From NCBI GenBank assembly GCA_036163455.1, contig JAYZKL010000038.1:1-40274 (forward strand): a DNA stretch of 40,274 nt. The letters run 5' to 3'. The DNA is from GCA-2701705 sp036163455 (lineage in GTDB: Bacteria > Pseudomonadota > Gammaproteobacteria > GCA-002705445 > GCA-002716945). A program made the translations under genes and the position numbers. Below the pieces are notes generated by a model. The model was not told the DNA's origin. It made no database searches and saw only the letters and a list, made by a program, of their open reading frames with translations. Shown piece after piece: positions 16,147 through 24,920 of the stretch; the first letter of the stretch is position 1, and each line of letters begins with the position of its first letter.

Positions 16147-17498
16147 TTTAATTTCTTGCAACGATGTATAAACTTTACAAAGCTCTCAACCCACTGTGAT
16201 TGTTTTGTATCTCTCAAATGTGCATAACATCCTAATAAGCTTTTATATATTAGGCCGTCTTTTTTCCCATTAATTCCATATCCCCTTTTCACATCATAAG
16301 CAAATTTATATTTATTATTCAATAGCTTAATATCTGAATAATGAAACTCATGCGCTTTAATCTCAGTTCTATTGTCAAACCATGGGTGATTTTTATTTGT
16401 ATTAATTTTAATATAGCCTCTACCAATAGGCTTATTATTCATCTTTGTTTCACCCTTTATTGCACCAACCATTTTATATTTTTTATTATTAAATTTAATA
16501 GATTCACATAAGTACATAAGTCCACCACATTCTGCATAAACTGGTTTACCAGAATCTATGAATTCAAAAATGGACTTTTTCATTTTATTATTCTTTGATA
16601 ATTTTGACGCAACAACTTCAGGAAACCCTCCTCCAATGAATAATGCATCAACATTTGGTATTTTTTTATCATTTATTGTATCAAATTTTTTTATTACAAC
16701 TCCTAAGCTTTTAAATTTTTCTATATCATCAGGGTAGTAAAATCCAAATGCTGCATCCATTGCTACTCCAACAGTAATTTTTCTATTTCTATTATTAACT
16801 GTCAGAATTAATTTATTTTTTTTAATTCTGTTCGGTATAATCTCATTTAAATTTATTGAAGATTTTATAGTTGAAGAAATTTGATTAATAATCTTGTTGC
16901 TATTATTTGCCTGAAAAACTGGTTCTAATCCCAAATGCCTTTCTAATACCTCCAATTGATTGTTTCTGTGTATAGATCCTAAAACATTAAAATTCGTATA
17001 TTCCTTAATAGAAGAAATGATTTTACCTTCGTGCCTATCTCCAGAGATATTATTTAAAACTACACCTTTAAAATTTACTTTCCTATCAAAACTCTCATAT
17101 CCTTTGAGGAGAGGGGCAACACCTCTTGTTGTGCCCATGCAATCCAAAATCAATATAACTTCCGTTTTTAATAATTTTGCTAATGCAGCATTACTATCAG
17201 ATCCAGAAACACTCATTCCATCAAATAATCCTTTATTACCCTCAATAATTGCAAAATTATTCTTTAAGATATTTGATTTAAAAGTATTTTTTATTTCGGC
17301 ATTAGAAGATGTATAGAAGTCAAGGTTGTAGCAAGGATTACCTGCTGCTTTTGATAACCAAAGAGGGTCAATAAAATCTGGGCCTTTTTTAAATGGAGAG
17401 GGATCATAATTTAATTTTTTTAACAACCTGAGCAGGCCTATAGTAAAAATTGTCTTACCGGATGATTTCTTTGTTGAAGATATTAAATATGAATTCAT
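16143..17498 (-). CDS. dsrN: DsrN, siroheme amidase (cobyrinate a,c-diamide synthase family)
   Basis: A 451-residue CobB/CbiA-type glutamine amidotransferase. The N-terminal ATP-binding domain has Ser-Ser-Gly-Lys-Thr at about 12-16. The C-terminal class I amidotransferase domain has its nucleophile Cys324 in Ala-Glu-Cys-Gly-Gly-Leu, and a catalytic His in Cys-Tyr-Ala-His-Leu-Arg near the end. In the dsr context DsrN amidates siroheme to siroheme amide, the cofactor of DsrAB, rather than acting on cobyrinate. No other cobalamin gene is present. It lies 14 bases after dsrP and overlaps dsrR. Confidence 0.9.
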   Translation of the reverse strand: MNSYLISSTKKSSGKTIFTIGLLRLLKKLNYDPSPFKKGPDFIDPLWLSKAAGNPCYNLDFYTSSNAEIKNTFKSNILKNNFAIIEGNKGLFDGMSVSGSDSNAALAKLLKTEVILILDCMGTTRGVAPLLKGYESFDRKVNFKGVVLNNISGDRHEGKIISSIKEYTNFNVLGSIHRNNQLEVLERHLGLEPVFQANNSNKIINQISSTIKSSINLNEIIPNRIKKNKLILTVNNRNRKITVGVAMDAAFGFYYPDDIEKFKSLGVVIKKFDTINDKKIPNVDALFIGGGFPEVVASKLSKNNKMKKSIFEFIDSGKPVYAECGGLMYLCESIKFNNKKYKMVGAIKGETKMNNKPIGRGYIKINTNKNHPWFDNRTEIKAHEFHYSDIKLLNNKYKFAYDVKRGYGINGKKDGLIYKSLLGCYAHLRDTKQSQWVESFVKFIHRCKKLK

Positions 17499-17512
17499 AT
17501 AACTATGAAAAA

Positions 17513-18688
17513 TTAAATATCTTTTGGTATAAACTTGAAGTTAGCTATTCCAATTAAAATAATTAAAGTTGCTAAAGTTAAACCACCAATGCCAAGACCT
17601 AATTCATATATTGAAGGTACATATGAATGAATGACATTGTCATAAAAGGCACTCTCTATAATTTGATGATCTGGAAAAATATTAAGTGGATAAGCTTGAC
17701 CTCCAATTATAATAACAGCAACAGCAAATAGGCCTCCTAAAAGGATTATTTTGGAAGTTATTAATAATGATAATGGGCTATTATTTTTATTAAAAATTAA
17801 GAGTATAAGAGGAAGGACTATTCCTATCAAAAATTGTCCTACCCAAAATAATAGAGTGTAAATACCGCCACTAACTAATAAGAAAATTTCATAATCTAAA
17901 TGCTTTGATATATAAATGTTTGTTATATGGTATAGGATTAGAAAATATAAATTTGTAAATAGGAAAATTATCATAAGTTTTTTGAAATTATCAAGCATAG
18001 TCTGTGAAATCTTTGTCTTATTTAACCAACAAATAGAACTATGATATGCGTAATATATGGCTACTCCATAGAGTAATGACATCACGATAAATAATGGAGC
18101 AAGTATTGCTGTCGCATATGCTTCTCTTGCAACAAGAAATCCAAATATTGATCCTGTACCTGTTGTTAAAATTATTCTCCAAACAAAAGCAAATATACCC
18201 ATTGATTTTGAATATTTCTTAATTTCATAATCAAGCATAGTCCAAAGATAAATTAATAATACAAGAAAGAAACCTGAATACAGAAAAATATTCCAAGCAA
18301 AAATTGATTTAAAATTATAAGTAGTCATTGCAACAATCAAACGATCAGGTCTTCCCAAATCTAATACCAGGACAGCAAGACCTCCTATCAAATAAGATAT
18401 CGCAATTAAACCAGATAAAGGAGCAAGTGGTTTATATTTCTCTTTATCAAATACTGATGAAAGCGAAGCTATATTCAATACTCCAGAAGAAATTATTATC
18501 ATAAAAACTGCAAAAATATGTGGTAACCCCCAAATGATTTGGTTATTCATCCCGGTGATATAATGCCCTTCTGTTTCCATATAATGTGCACAAAAAATAC
18601 CCAATAAAACAAAAAATCCTAGTCCCAGAAATATGGACCAAAATAATCTTTGTTCAATAATAAAGCGTGAAAATAATCCTGGTTTCAT
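17513..18688 (-). CDS. dsrP: DsrP, NrfD/PsrC-like quinone-interacting membrane subunit
   Basis: A 391-residue integral membrane protein with about ten hydrophobic helices, the pattern of the NrfD/PsrC family. It anchors the periplasmic DsrJO subunits and exchanges electrons with the quinone pool as part of DsrMKJOP. Its start is only 4 bases from the TAA at 18693-18695 that ends the open frame continuing from dsrO, supporting the idea that dsrO originally reached to that point. Length matches DsrP of A. vinosum (about 400). Confidence 0.92.
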   Translation of the reverse strand: MKPGLFSRFIIEQRLFWSIFLGLGFFVLLGIFCAHYMETEGHYITGMNNQIIWGLPHIFAVFMIIISSGVLNIASLSSVFDKEKYKPLAPLSGLIAISYLIGGLAVLVLDLGRPDRLIVAMTTYNFKSIFAWNIFLYSGFFLVLLIYLWTMLDYEIKKYSKSMGIFAFVWRIILTTGTGSIFGFLVAREAYATAILAPLFIVMSLLYGVAIYYAYHSSICWLNKTKISQTMLDNFKKLMIIFLFTNLYFLILYHITNIYISKHLDYEIFLLVSGGIYTLLFWVGQFLIGIVLPLILLIFNKNNSPLSLLITSKIILLGGLFAVAVIIIGGQAYPLNIFPDHQIIESAFYDNVIHSYVPSIYELGLGIGGLTLATLIILIGIANFKFIPKDI

Positions 18689-18692
18689 AATA

Positions 18693-18788
18693 TTAAATTC
18701 CTGTATAAGTTACTTTTTGCTTCAATTTCAGATCTACTCTTAATCTTCTTCCGGGCGATTTTTTTATATCTGCCTTAACTTTACTTTT
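18693..18788 (-). pseudogene. dsrO: detached C-terminal remainder of dsrO after an in-frame stop
   Basis: Directly after the dsrO TAA (18789-18791) the same frame stays open for 31 codons to TAA at 18693-18695. It encodes a basic segment with Leu-Arg-Val-Asp-Leu-Lys-Leu and a final Val-Thr-Tyr-Thr-Gly-Ile. This resembles the expected end of DsrO-type ferredoxin subunits, where Gly-Asp-Leu-Asn is followed by about 30 more residues closing with a Tyr-x-Gly-Ile/Leu. The frame ends 4 bases before dsrP. No start codon with a ribosome binding site is seen inside it. A single substitution, for example CAA or GAA to TAA, explains it, as would a sequence error. Confidence 0.7.
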
Positions 18789-19445
18789 TTAGTGATTAAG
18801 ATCTCCCAACGAGATTACCCCTCCACCTTCTTTATTACATGCTTCTTCGCACGCAGTGTATGCTGAACCATGATCAATTTTATTCACACAGAAATTACAA
18901 CTTTCAACACACCCTTTACCTCTTGGCGAATTAGTTAGCTGCATCGTCAAATTTTCATGTACAAATGAGCGGGCTTTAAAAGGACAAGCCATCATACAAT
19001 ATCTGCATCCAATACATGTATGCTGATTTACCATCACTATCCCATCTTCTCGTTTAAAAGATGCGCCTGTAGGACAAACATCACAGCATGGAGGGTTTTC
19101 ACAATGTTGACATAACATTGGCAGGACAGATATTTCATTAGTTTTTAAATCTCTGAGTTTGATTTTTCTAATCCATTGAGGATCAGTTTCTGGTCTTCCA
19201 AATCCATATAAACCATTCTCATCATTACAAGCTTGTATACAAGCTGAACAACCATCCACACACTTTGTGACATCAATATGCATACCCCACTTTGTTTTAG
19301 AGCTAACTTTTTCAGATTTCTGTTTAGCAGCAATACTTGTTTCAATAATATTAGGAATTATATAAACCACTGCTATAGCTGATATTGATTTGACTAAAAA
19401 ATCTCTTCTATTTATCTTTCCAAAATGATTTGATCTAGATTTCAT
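18789..19445 (-). CDS. dsrO: DsrO, periplasmic [4Fe-4S] ferredoxin subunit (C-terminus cut short)
   Basis: A 218-residue secreted iron-sulfur protein of DsrMKJOP. The N-terminus is a twin-arginine signal, Asn-Arg13-Arg14-Asp-Phe-Leu-Val-Lys, followed by a hydrophobic stretch. Four cysteine clusters follow: Cys-x3-Cys-x2-Cys-x3-Cys; Cys-x2-Cys-x4-Cys-x3-Cys-Pro; Cys-x2-Cys-x2-Cys-x3-Cys-Pro; and a final Cys-x3-Cys-x2-Cys with Cys-x3-Cys. This is the PhsB/NrfC-like arrangement that binds up to four clusters. All clusters precede the stop, so electron transfer could survive. Natural length is probably about 250, since the frame continues past this stop. It lies 5 bases after dsrJ. Confidence 0.9.
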   Translation of the reverse strand: MKSRSNHFGKINRRDFLVKSISAIAVVYIIPNIIETSIAAKQKSEKVSSKTKWGMHIDVTKCVDGCSACIQACNDENGLYGFGRPETDPQWIRKIKLRDLKTNEISVLPMLCQHCENPPCCDVCPTGASFKREDGIVMVNQHTCIGCRYCMMACPFKARSFVHENLTMQLTNSPRGKGCVESCNFCVNKIDHGSAYTACEEACNKEGGGVISLGDLNH

Positions 19446-19450
19446 AATCT

Positions 19451-19942
19451 TTACCTACTAATAATATTCTCAAGTTGATGGTGTATAGCGGATACACTAT
19501 TCTGCTGATTCCTATTGTTTGTTTTAACCTCATTATGTCTTGGTACAGATGCGTGACAACTAAAACAATCAATATTTGTTGCTGTTTCTATATGACAGGT
19601 ATAGCAAAATTGTCCTTCCTCATTTATTGGTATGAAATTTCCCACCTCATCACGCGAGACATGACAGTCTATACAATTTGCTAAACTATGTTTTGTTGTT
19701 CTAACTCCATCTATTACAGTTAAATCTCTCTGATGATATAGAAATTCAAAATGTTTTTTTCTCATCACATCAGTCGGTTCTACACAAGATTCTAATAAAT
19801 CTGATTTTGATTTCCCTACAAACTTATGAATCTGACCGTCGTGCGAAAATGTTGTAGAGGTACTAATAAGTATTAAAATAATTGGAAATGTTCTGAACAA
19901 TAGTGGCAACTTACTCTCCGATGATTTACTAAGTTCACTCAC
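19451..19942 (-). CDS. dsrJ: DsrJ, periplasmic triheme cytochrome c
   Basis: A 163-residue protein with a hydrophobic signal/anchor segment (about 13-33) and exactly three CxxCH haem sites: CIDCH 90-94, CYTCH 113-117 and CFSCH 126-130. Cys53, in Glu-Ser-Cys-Val-Glu-Pro, corresponds in position to the cysteine that serves as an unusual axial haem ligand in A. vinosum DsrJ. It is the periplasmic electron-transfer or sulfur-redox subunit of DsrMKJOP. It overlaps the dsrL end by 8 bases. Confidence 0.93.
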   Translation of the reverse strand: MSELSKSSESKLPLLFRTFPIILILISTSTTFSHDGQIHKFVGKSKSDLLESCVEPTDVMRKKHFEFLYHQRDLTVIDGVRTTKHSLANCIDCHVSRDEVGNFIPINEEGQFCYTCHIETATNIDCFSCHASVPRHNEVKTNNRNQQNSVSAIHHQLENIISR

Positions 19943-21911
19943 CCAACCCCATTTTTATGTAACCTGTTGGGCATACATCAGCACATATATGACAACCAAT
20001 ACATTTATCATAATCAGTGTCAACATATCTACCCATTGTAGCAGAATCTTTTTTTACACGAAATACAGCGTCCTGAGGACAATAGATGACACAATTATCA
20101 CATTCAAAACACATGCCACAACTCATGCATCTAGATGCTTCTTTGATAGCATCTTCTTCAGACAATCCAATAATTCTATCTTCGTAATGATCTATAACAT
20201 CATCACCTGTGGGTACAGCCTCACCTCTTTTAACTCTTTCTTCATGCTTGAAATGACCTAAAAAGAGTTCATTTGATGGGATAACCTCTTGAGCAGATCT
20301 ATCTTCATAATTATGAATTGCAGTTTTACTCCCGTCTGTACCTCTTTGTTCTGCTGGATTTTGAATTGGCGGAGTGTATGTATCAGGAGCAAGATTTGTT
20401 TCTCTTAATTTTTCAAGTAATTGAAAATGATGAACATCTACTTTTGGTCTTCTTTTAAAATCTTTATTCTCAAAATAACTTTGTATTGATTGAGCTGCTA
20501 TAGATGCTTGTCCTATCGCTGTTGTTAAAAGATGTGGTCTAACTATATCTCCAGCAACAAAATGCCCTTCCTTCGTTTTATGTCTGTAAAAATCATCAGC
20601 TTCAAAAAAACCTTTATCATTACCTAAACTTTCAAGCCCTTCTATATCGGGTGATTGACCGATAGCAGAAACAATCAAATCTGTTTCAATAGTTTTCTCA
20701 GTCCCTTCTATTGGAGTAGGTATATTTTCTTCCATTTTACATTCTGCAATAACTAATGCATTCGCCCTACCATTTTTATCTTTTTCGATTCTTACTGGCA
20801 TCACTCCATTTAAGATTGTAACCCCTTCATGCATAGCATCGTTAACTTCCTGTTCTGCAGCTGTCATTTCTTCTCTTTTGAAAAGAGAAGTAAGAGTTAC
20901 TTCAGCGCCTTCCTTAATTGCAGACTCAGATACATCTTGTGCTACATATCCGTGAACAATTGCTTCCGGTTTTTCTTGGGGATTTAAATTAGAAATATGG
21001 CCAAGCCTCCTTGCAACTGATACAACATCAATAGACGTGTCACCACCACCAACACAAACAACTTTCTTTGCACCAACCTTAAGTCTACCTTGGCAAAATG
21101 CTTCCAAAAATTCTACACCTGTTAAACAATTTTCAGCATCGCTTCCATCTATTGGCAAGTCTCTTCCTGTCCAACATCCTATAGTCCATAATACTGCATC
21201 ATGAGACTTCTCAATTTCATCTAAAGGAATATCCTTACCAACACGCTTACCAAGAACTACTTCTATATCACCCAAATCTAAAATTCTTTGTATTTCTTTA
21301 TCTAGTATATCTCGAGGTGTTCTATAATTTGGAATACCGTATCTCATCATTCCACCTAACTCTGCTCTTTCCTCAAAAACAGTTGATCCAAAACCCATCT
21401 TACGAAGTTGATATGCTGCAGTTAAACCAGCTGGTCCTCCACCTATTATCGCTACTTTTTTATCTTGTAAAGATTTTGGTTGTTCAAATTTATAACCTTC
21501 TTTGACAGCAGTATCACCAATGTATTGCTCAACAGCATTAATACCTACGAAATCATCCACGTCATTTCTATTACAACCACTTTGACAGGGCGCTGGACAA
21601 ACTCTGCCCATTTGAGAAGGGAATGGGTTTGCTTGCGTTGATCTCCTAAAAGCATATTCAGACATTGAAATTCCTTCAGATGGTTTTTCAATTCCACGAA
21701 CTATTTGTAACCAACCCCTTATATCCTCTCCTGAAGGACAACTTCCTTGGCACGGAGGTGTTTTATGAATATATGTGGGACATTTGTGTGATTCATCTTG
21801 GTTAAAAATTTGCTCTGAAAAATTATCCCATTTATGAACTCCATTCTCATACCTACGATAGGTATTTTCTGACTTCATTTTATTTTCAGTTTTGTCTGCT
21901 TTAGAAACCAT
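19935..21911 (-). CDS. dsrL: DsrL, NAD(P)H:acceptor flavo-iron-sulfur oxidoreductase
   Basis: A 658-residue cytoplasmic protein related to the small subunit of glutamate synthase. The N-terminal Fe-S domain has Cys-x3-Cys-Pro-Ser-Gly and Cys-Pro-Ala-Pro-Cys-x3-Cys. It is followed by an FAD motif Gly-Gly-Gly-Pro-Ala-Gly (about 156-161) and a pyridine nucleotide motif Gly-Gly-Gly-Asp-Thr. A C-terminal two-cluster ferredoxin domain has Cys-x2-Cys-x2-Cys-x2-Cys-x3-Cys-Pro and Cys-x2-Cys-x2-Cys-x3-Cys-Pro. DsrL pairs with DsrAB and transfers electrons from sulfite formation to NAD(P)+; its presence is a marker of the oxidative pathway. Ribosome binding site AAGGAA is just upstream. Confidence 0.95.
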   Translation of the reverse strand: MVSKADKTENKMKSENTYRRYENGVHKWDNFSEQIFNQDESHKCPTYIHKTPPCQGSCPSGEDIRGWLQIVRGIEKPSEGISMSEYAFRRSTQANPFPSQMGRVCPAPCQSGCNRNDVDDFVGINAVEQYIGDTAVKEGYKFEQPKSLQDKKVAIIGGGPAGLTAAYQLRKMGFGSTVFEERAELGGMMRYGIPNYRTPRDILDKEIQRILDLGDIEVVLGKRVGKDIPLDEIEKSHDAVLWTIGCWTGRDLPIDGSDAENCLTGVEFLEAFCQGRLKVGAKKVVCVGGGDTSIDVVSVARRLGHISNLNPQEKPEAIVHGYVAQDVSESAIKEGAEVTLTSLFKREEMTAAEQEVNDAMHEGVTILNGVMPVRIEKDKNGRANALVIAECKMEENIPTPIEGTEKTIETDLIVSAIGQSPDIEGLESLGNDKGFFEADDFYRHKTKEGHFVAGDIVRPHLLTTAIGQASIAAQSIQSYFENKDFKRRPKVDVHHFQLLEKLRETNLAPDTYTPPIQNPAEQRGTDGSKTAIHNYEDRSAQEVIPSNELFLGHFKHEERVKRGEAVPTGDDVIDHYEDRIIGLSEEDAIKEASRCMSCGMCFECDNCVIYCPQDAVFRVKKDSATMGRYVDTDYDKCIGCHICADVCPTGYIKMGLGE

Positions 21912-21941
21912 GATAATTTCCTTCCCCCTATATAAGTTTAT

Positions 21942-21968
21942 TCTACTTTTCTAATAAACTAAAGTAGA
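21942..21968. other. stem-loop between dsrK and dsrL
   Basis: TCTACTTT (21942-21949) and AAAGTAGA (21961-21968) form a perfect 8-base stem with an 11-base loop in the 79-base dsrK-dsrL gap, the longest gap between intact genes of the operon. It has few G-C pairs and no strong T run, so an RNA-processing or stabilising element is more likely than a terminator; it may also be incidental. Confidence 0.35.
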
Positions 21969-21990
21969 TTATAGCATATGAGATTCAGGC

Positions 21991-23490
21991 TCAAACCTCT
22001 TTTTTATTCATTATTAGGGCATTTCCTACAAGCTGATGAAGACTCACTATCTTATCTAATTCTAATCCATAATACTGAAAAACCTTAGAAAACTGGCTCT
22101 TACAGATAGCGCAGATAGCAGCCATATGAGTGACATTATATTCATCTATAACGCGTTTTAAGGCTTCCATTCTAGGTAGGGCTCCTTTCACCCTCAATTC
22201 AATCAAATCATCAGTTAACAGGCCTCCACCACCACCACAACAATAGGTTTTCTCACGAATACTTTCATCCTCCATGTCATAAAAATTATTAACTGAGGAT
22301 TTAATAATATCTCTTGGTATGGAGAACTGCCCTCCAATTATTCCACCCATATTGGATGCTCTAGCAACATTACAAGAATCATGATAGGTCAATGTCATGT
22401 TATCATTAGCAGACTTATCAAATTTCAGAACATTTTTTTGTATGAGATCGTGTGTTACTTCACATATATGTTGAGGTACAGGATATTTAGAATCTAAAAA
22501 ATCAAAAGGTCCGGCAAGAGTATTTAAAAAACTATATGCTACTCTCCATGCATGACCACATTCACCAAAAACAATTCTTTTAACATTTAAATCTAATGCA
22601 GCTTCTCTTATTCTTAAAGCTAATTTTTTCATATTTTTATAACTTCCAATAAACATCCCAAAATTTGCTGCTTCACTCGCATGTGAACTTAGGGTCCAAC
22701 TAATACCAGCTTGATGAAGAACTTTTCCATATCCTATTAAACCGTCAACATGTGGTTCTGCGAAAAAATCTGCAGATGGTGTAATTAGTAAAACTTCTGA
22801 ATCCTTCACATCTACTGGATATTTAACATCAATAGCTGTTTCTTCCTTAACATCTTCTTCTAAACCCTCAAGAGTATCTTCAAGTGCCGGTTCGGGCAAT
22901 CCAAGATTATTTCCAATTTTATGTACTTTCGCTATTATTTCATTGCAATATTTTTGACCAACTCCAATAGAATCCATAACTTCTCTGGCAGCCATTGATA
23001 TCTCAGCAGTATCAATTCCTATCGGACAAAAAACTGCACATCTACGACACTGCGAACATTGATGATAGTATGTATACCATTCATCTAATACTTCTTTAGT
23101 TAAATCAGTGGCGCCAACAAGCTTTGGAAAAAATTTACCTGGTAAAGTAAAATATCTTCTATAAACATTCCTAAATAAATTCTGCCTTCCAACTGGCATA
23201 TTATTTGGATCTTTTGTACCCAAGTAATAGTGGCACTTATCTGTACAAGCCCCGCACTGAATACAAGAATCTAAATAAACTCTGAGAGAACGATATTTTC
23301 CTAATAATTCACCCATTTTATCAATTGCCTTTTCTTTCCAATCATCAGCAAGTTCACTTGGGTAACCTAATGGTGCTTGAAATTCTTCTTTTGATTTAAA
23401 TGGGGCAATATGAATAGAAGCATCCTGTTGTAATTTAGGAATCAACGAGTATTCTTGTAAAGTTGGTGTTTGAAATTTATCTTTTGCCAT
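21991..23490 (-). CDS. dsrK: DsrK, HdrD-like iron-sulfur catalytic subunit
   Basis: A 499-residue cytoplasmic subunit of DsrMKJOP related to heterodisulfide reductase HdrD. Two [4Fe-4S] ferredoxin motifs are visible: C76-x2-C79-x2-C82-x3-C86 and C145-x2-C148-x2-C151-x3-C155. Downstream are CCG-domain elements: Cys-Gly-His-Ala-Trp, His-Asp-Ser-Cys-Asn and Tyr-Cys-Cys-Gly-Gly-Gly-Gly, which bind the noncubane cluster thought to act on the DsrC disulfide or trisulfide. It follows dsrM by 8 bases. Confidence 0.95.
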   Translation of the reverse strand: MAKDKFQTPTLQEYSLIPKLQQDASIHIAPFKSKEEFQAPLGYPSELADDWKEKAIDKMGELLGKYRSLRVYLDSCIQCGACTDKCHYYLGTKDPNNMPVGRQNLFRNVYRRYFTLPGKFFPKLVGATDLTKEVLDEWYTYYHQCSQCRRCAVFCPIGIDTAEISMAAREVMDSIGVGQKYCNEIIAKVHKIGNNLGLPEPALEDTLEGLEEDVKEETAIDVKYPVDVKDSEVLLITPSADFFAEPHVDGLIGYGKVLHQAGISWTLSSHASEAANFGMFIGSYKNMKKLALRIREAALDLNVKRIVFGECGHAWRVAYSFLNTLAGPFDFLDSKYPVPQHICEVTHDLIQKNVLKFDKSANDNMTLTYHDSCNVARASNMGGIIGGQFSIPRDIIKSSVNNFYDMEDESIREKTYCCGGGGGLLTDDLIELRVKGALPRMEALKRVIDEYNVTHMAAICAICKSQFSKVFQYYGLELDKIVSLHQLVGNALIMNKKEV

Positions 23491-23498
23491 TGCGATAC

Positions 23499-24239
23499 CT
23501 ATTCTTTCATTGATTCAAGTTTTCGAGCCCATTCTGAAATATGCCTATGTTCTCTGGCAGTATCAGTCTGATTTCTGGTAGGGCTAAAAAATAATCCTGG
23601 TGCATGTAAAAGCTTGCTATAAGGAAAAATAATCATGAGAAGAATTACTAAAAATAAATGTACTAGCAGTACTGCATCAGTTGGAAGTTCAGACCATTCA
23701 AAATACATTAAGCCTAAAAAGAATTGTCTAACAGCCAAAACATCTGTTTGAAACCACTTCATCATTAAACCTGACATAGCTATACCTATTATAAGAATTA
23801 AAATTAAATAATCTGATGGAGCAGATATATATCTAACCCTGTCTACAAATATTCTTCTAGCAAAGAGACCAAATAAACCAAATAACATCATATAAGCACC
23901 ATAATGGCCAGCAGCTTGGACGATTTCTAACGAAACAAATGTCCAGACAGGATCAGTAAAATACTTAAGATGTCTAAACAAAGCTAACAACAATGCAAAG
24001 TGGAACAGCCAACTAAATAACCAAGTCCATTTAGTAGCACTGAACAAACTTTCAAAAAAAACAACTTCACGAAATATTCTCACGGCTACTCCTCTTTTTG
24101 TTTTGGGAGCTGGTGGTGTTGGTATTTTTAAAGGGGCAGGTATTTTTGCATATTCATAGATTCGGTATGCTAAACCAAAGAATAATATGGCGGCAGCAAA
24201 ATAGAACAAGGTTCCATATAAAATCGTAACAAAAGACAT
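23499..24239 (-). CDS. dsrM: DsrM, NarI-like cytochrome b membrane subunit
   Basis: A 246-residue inner-membrane protein with about five hydrophobic helices, of the nitrate reductase gamma (NarI) family. Candidate haem b histidines include those in Trp-Leu-Phe-His-Phe and Ala-Gly-His-Tyr near the second and third helices and His in Leu-Leu-Val-His-Leu near the last. It partners DsrK and exchanges electrons with quinones. A strong ribosome binding site (AGGAGA) precedes ATG, 31 bases after dsrC. Confidence 0.93.
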   Translation of the reverse strand: MSFVTILYGTLFYFAAAILFFGLAYRIYEYAKIPAPLKIPTPPAPKTKRGVAVRIFREVVFFESLFSATKWTWLFSWLFHFALLLALFRHLKYFTDPVWTFVSLEIVQAAGHYGAYMMLFGLFGLFARRIFVDRVRYISAPSDYLILILIIGIAMSGLMMKWFQTDVLAVRQFFLGLMYFEWSELPTDAVLLVHLFLVILLMIIFPYSKLLHAPGLFFSPTRNQTDTAREHRHISEWARKLESMKE

Positions 24240-24270
24240 GCTGCCTTTCTCCTAATTAATCCTTAACTCT

Positions 24271-24603
24271 TTATACGCAGCCAGTAGGTTTTGGTAAGCC
24301 AGCAAATTTACAGGCTTGTTTAGCAGGTCCATAAGGGAATAACTCATAAAGATATTTACTATTTCCTTTGTCCGCACCAAGTTTTTTCCCTACTGCTTTT
24401 GTAAGAACACGTACAGCTGGAGCAATCTGATATTCCTCATAATACTCACGTAAGAAATTGATGATTTCCCAGTGGTCATCAGATAATTCTAAATCTTCTT
24501 CCTTAGCCATAACTGTAGCTACATCTTTTTCCCAATCATTAAGATTGGCAAGATATCCTTCTTCATCTGTTTCCAATGTCTTACCATTTACTTCAATTGT
24601 CAT
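24271..24603 (-). CDS. dsrC: DsrC, sulfur carrier with both redox cysteines
   Basis: A 110-residue soluble sulfur carrier. The C-terminal arm carries both key cysteines: Cys98 (in Lys-Gln-Ala-Cys) and penultimate Cys109, the pair that forms the trisulfide product released by DsrAB and reduced at DsrK. The family signature Trp-Glu-Ile-Ile-x-Phe-Leu-Arg is at 45-52. It receives sulfur from DsrEFH, encoded immediately upstream. The strong ribosome binding site AAGGAG fits its known high abundance. It is the true DsrC; two altered paralogues lie at 30006 and 33124. Confidence 0.97.
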   Translation of the reverse strand: MTIEVNGKTLETDEEGYLANLNDWEKDVATVMAKEEDLELSDDHWEIINFLREYYEEYQIAPAVRVLTKAVGKKLGADKGNSKYLYELFPYGPAKQACKFAGLPKPTGCV

Positions 24604-24617
24604 ATTTGTCTCCTTGT

Positions 24618-24920
24618 TTATAACCAGTTCTGAACTCTAGCATTCTCAACTGCTAATTTTACAAAACCTTTATAATCTATAATGTCTATATTAGGGATAA
24701 GAGATTTAATATCAAGTCCTCTTGCTTTTAAGTCTGGTTCAAGTACATAAAATTTATGTATTTTTTGTCCCTCTAATATATTCTTTTCAAAATCAGTATT
24801 TTTAAGTGCTGCATAAACCCCATCTTCTATTAACAAAATATCAGACTTATCTGGCGCAACCCTAAGACAAGTCTGCAAACTATTTTTTTCATAAGGTGAT
24901 TTATTAATTGTGTGCAACAT
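24618..24920 (-). CDS. dsrH: DsrH, subunit of the DsrEFH sulfur transferase
   Basis: A 100-residue TusB/DsrH family protein starting MLHTINKSP, the usual family opening. Cys18, in Ser-Leu-Gln-Thr-Cys-Leu-Arg, corresponds in position to the conserved DsrH/TusB cysteine. With DsrE and DsrF it forms a heterohexamer that passes sulfur to DsrC. It overlaps dsrF as TAATG and lies 14 bases before dsrC. Confidence 0.93.
   Translation of the reverse strand: MLHTINKSPYEKNSLQTCLRVAPDKSDILLIEDGVYAALKNTDFEKNILEGQKIHKFYVLEPDLKARGLDIKSLIPNIDIIDYKGFVKLAVENARVQNWL

Noticed and set aside
16143..17498. Cobalamin biosynthesis gene cbiA/cobB
   Set aside because: Position between dsrP and dsrR with no other cobalamin gene identifies it as dsrN acting on siroheme.
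21942..21968. Terminator splitting the dsr operon before dsrL
   Set aside because: The stem is almost all A-T with no T run on the transcribed side, so strong termination is unlikely.
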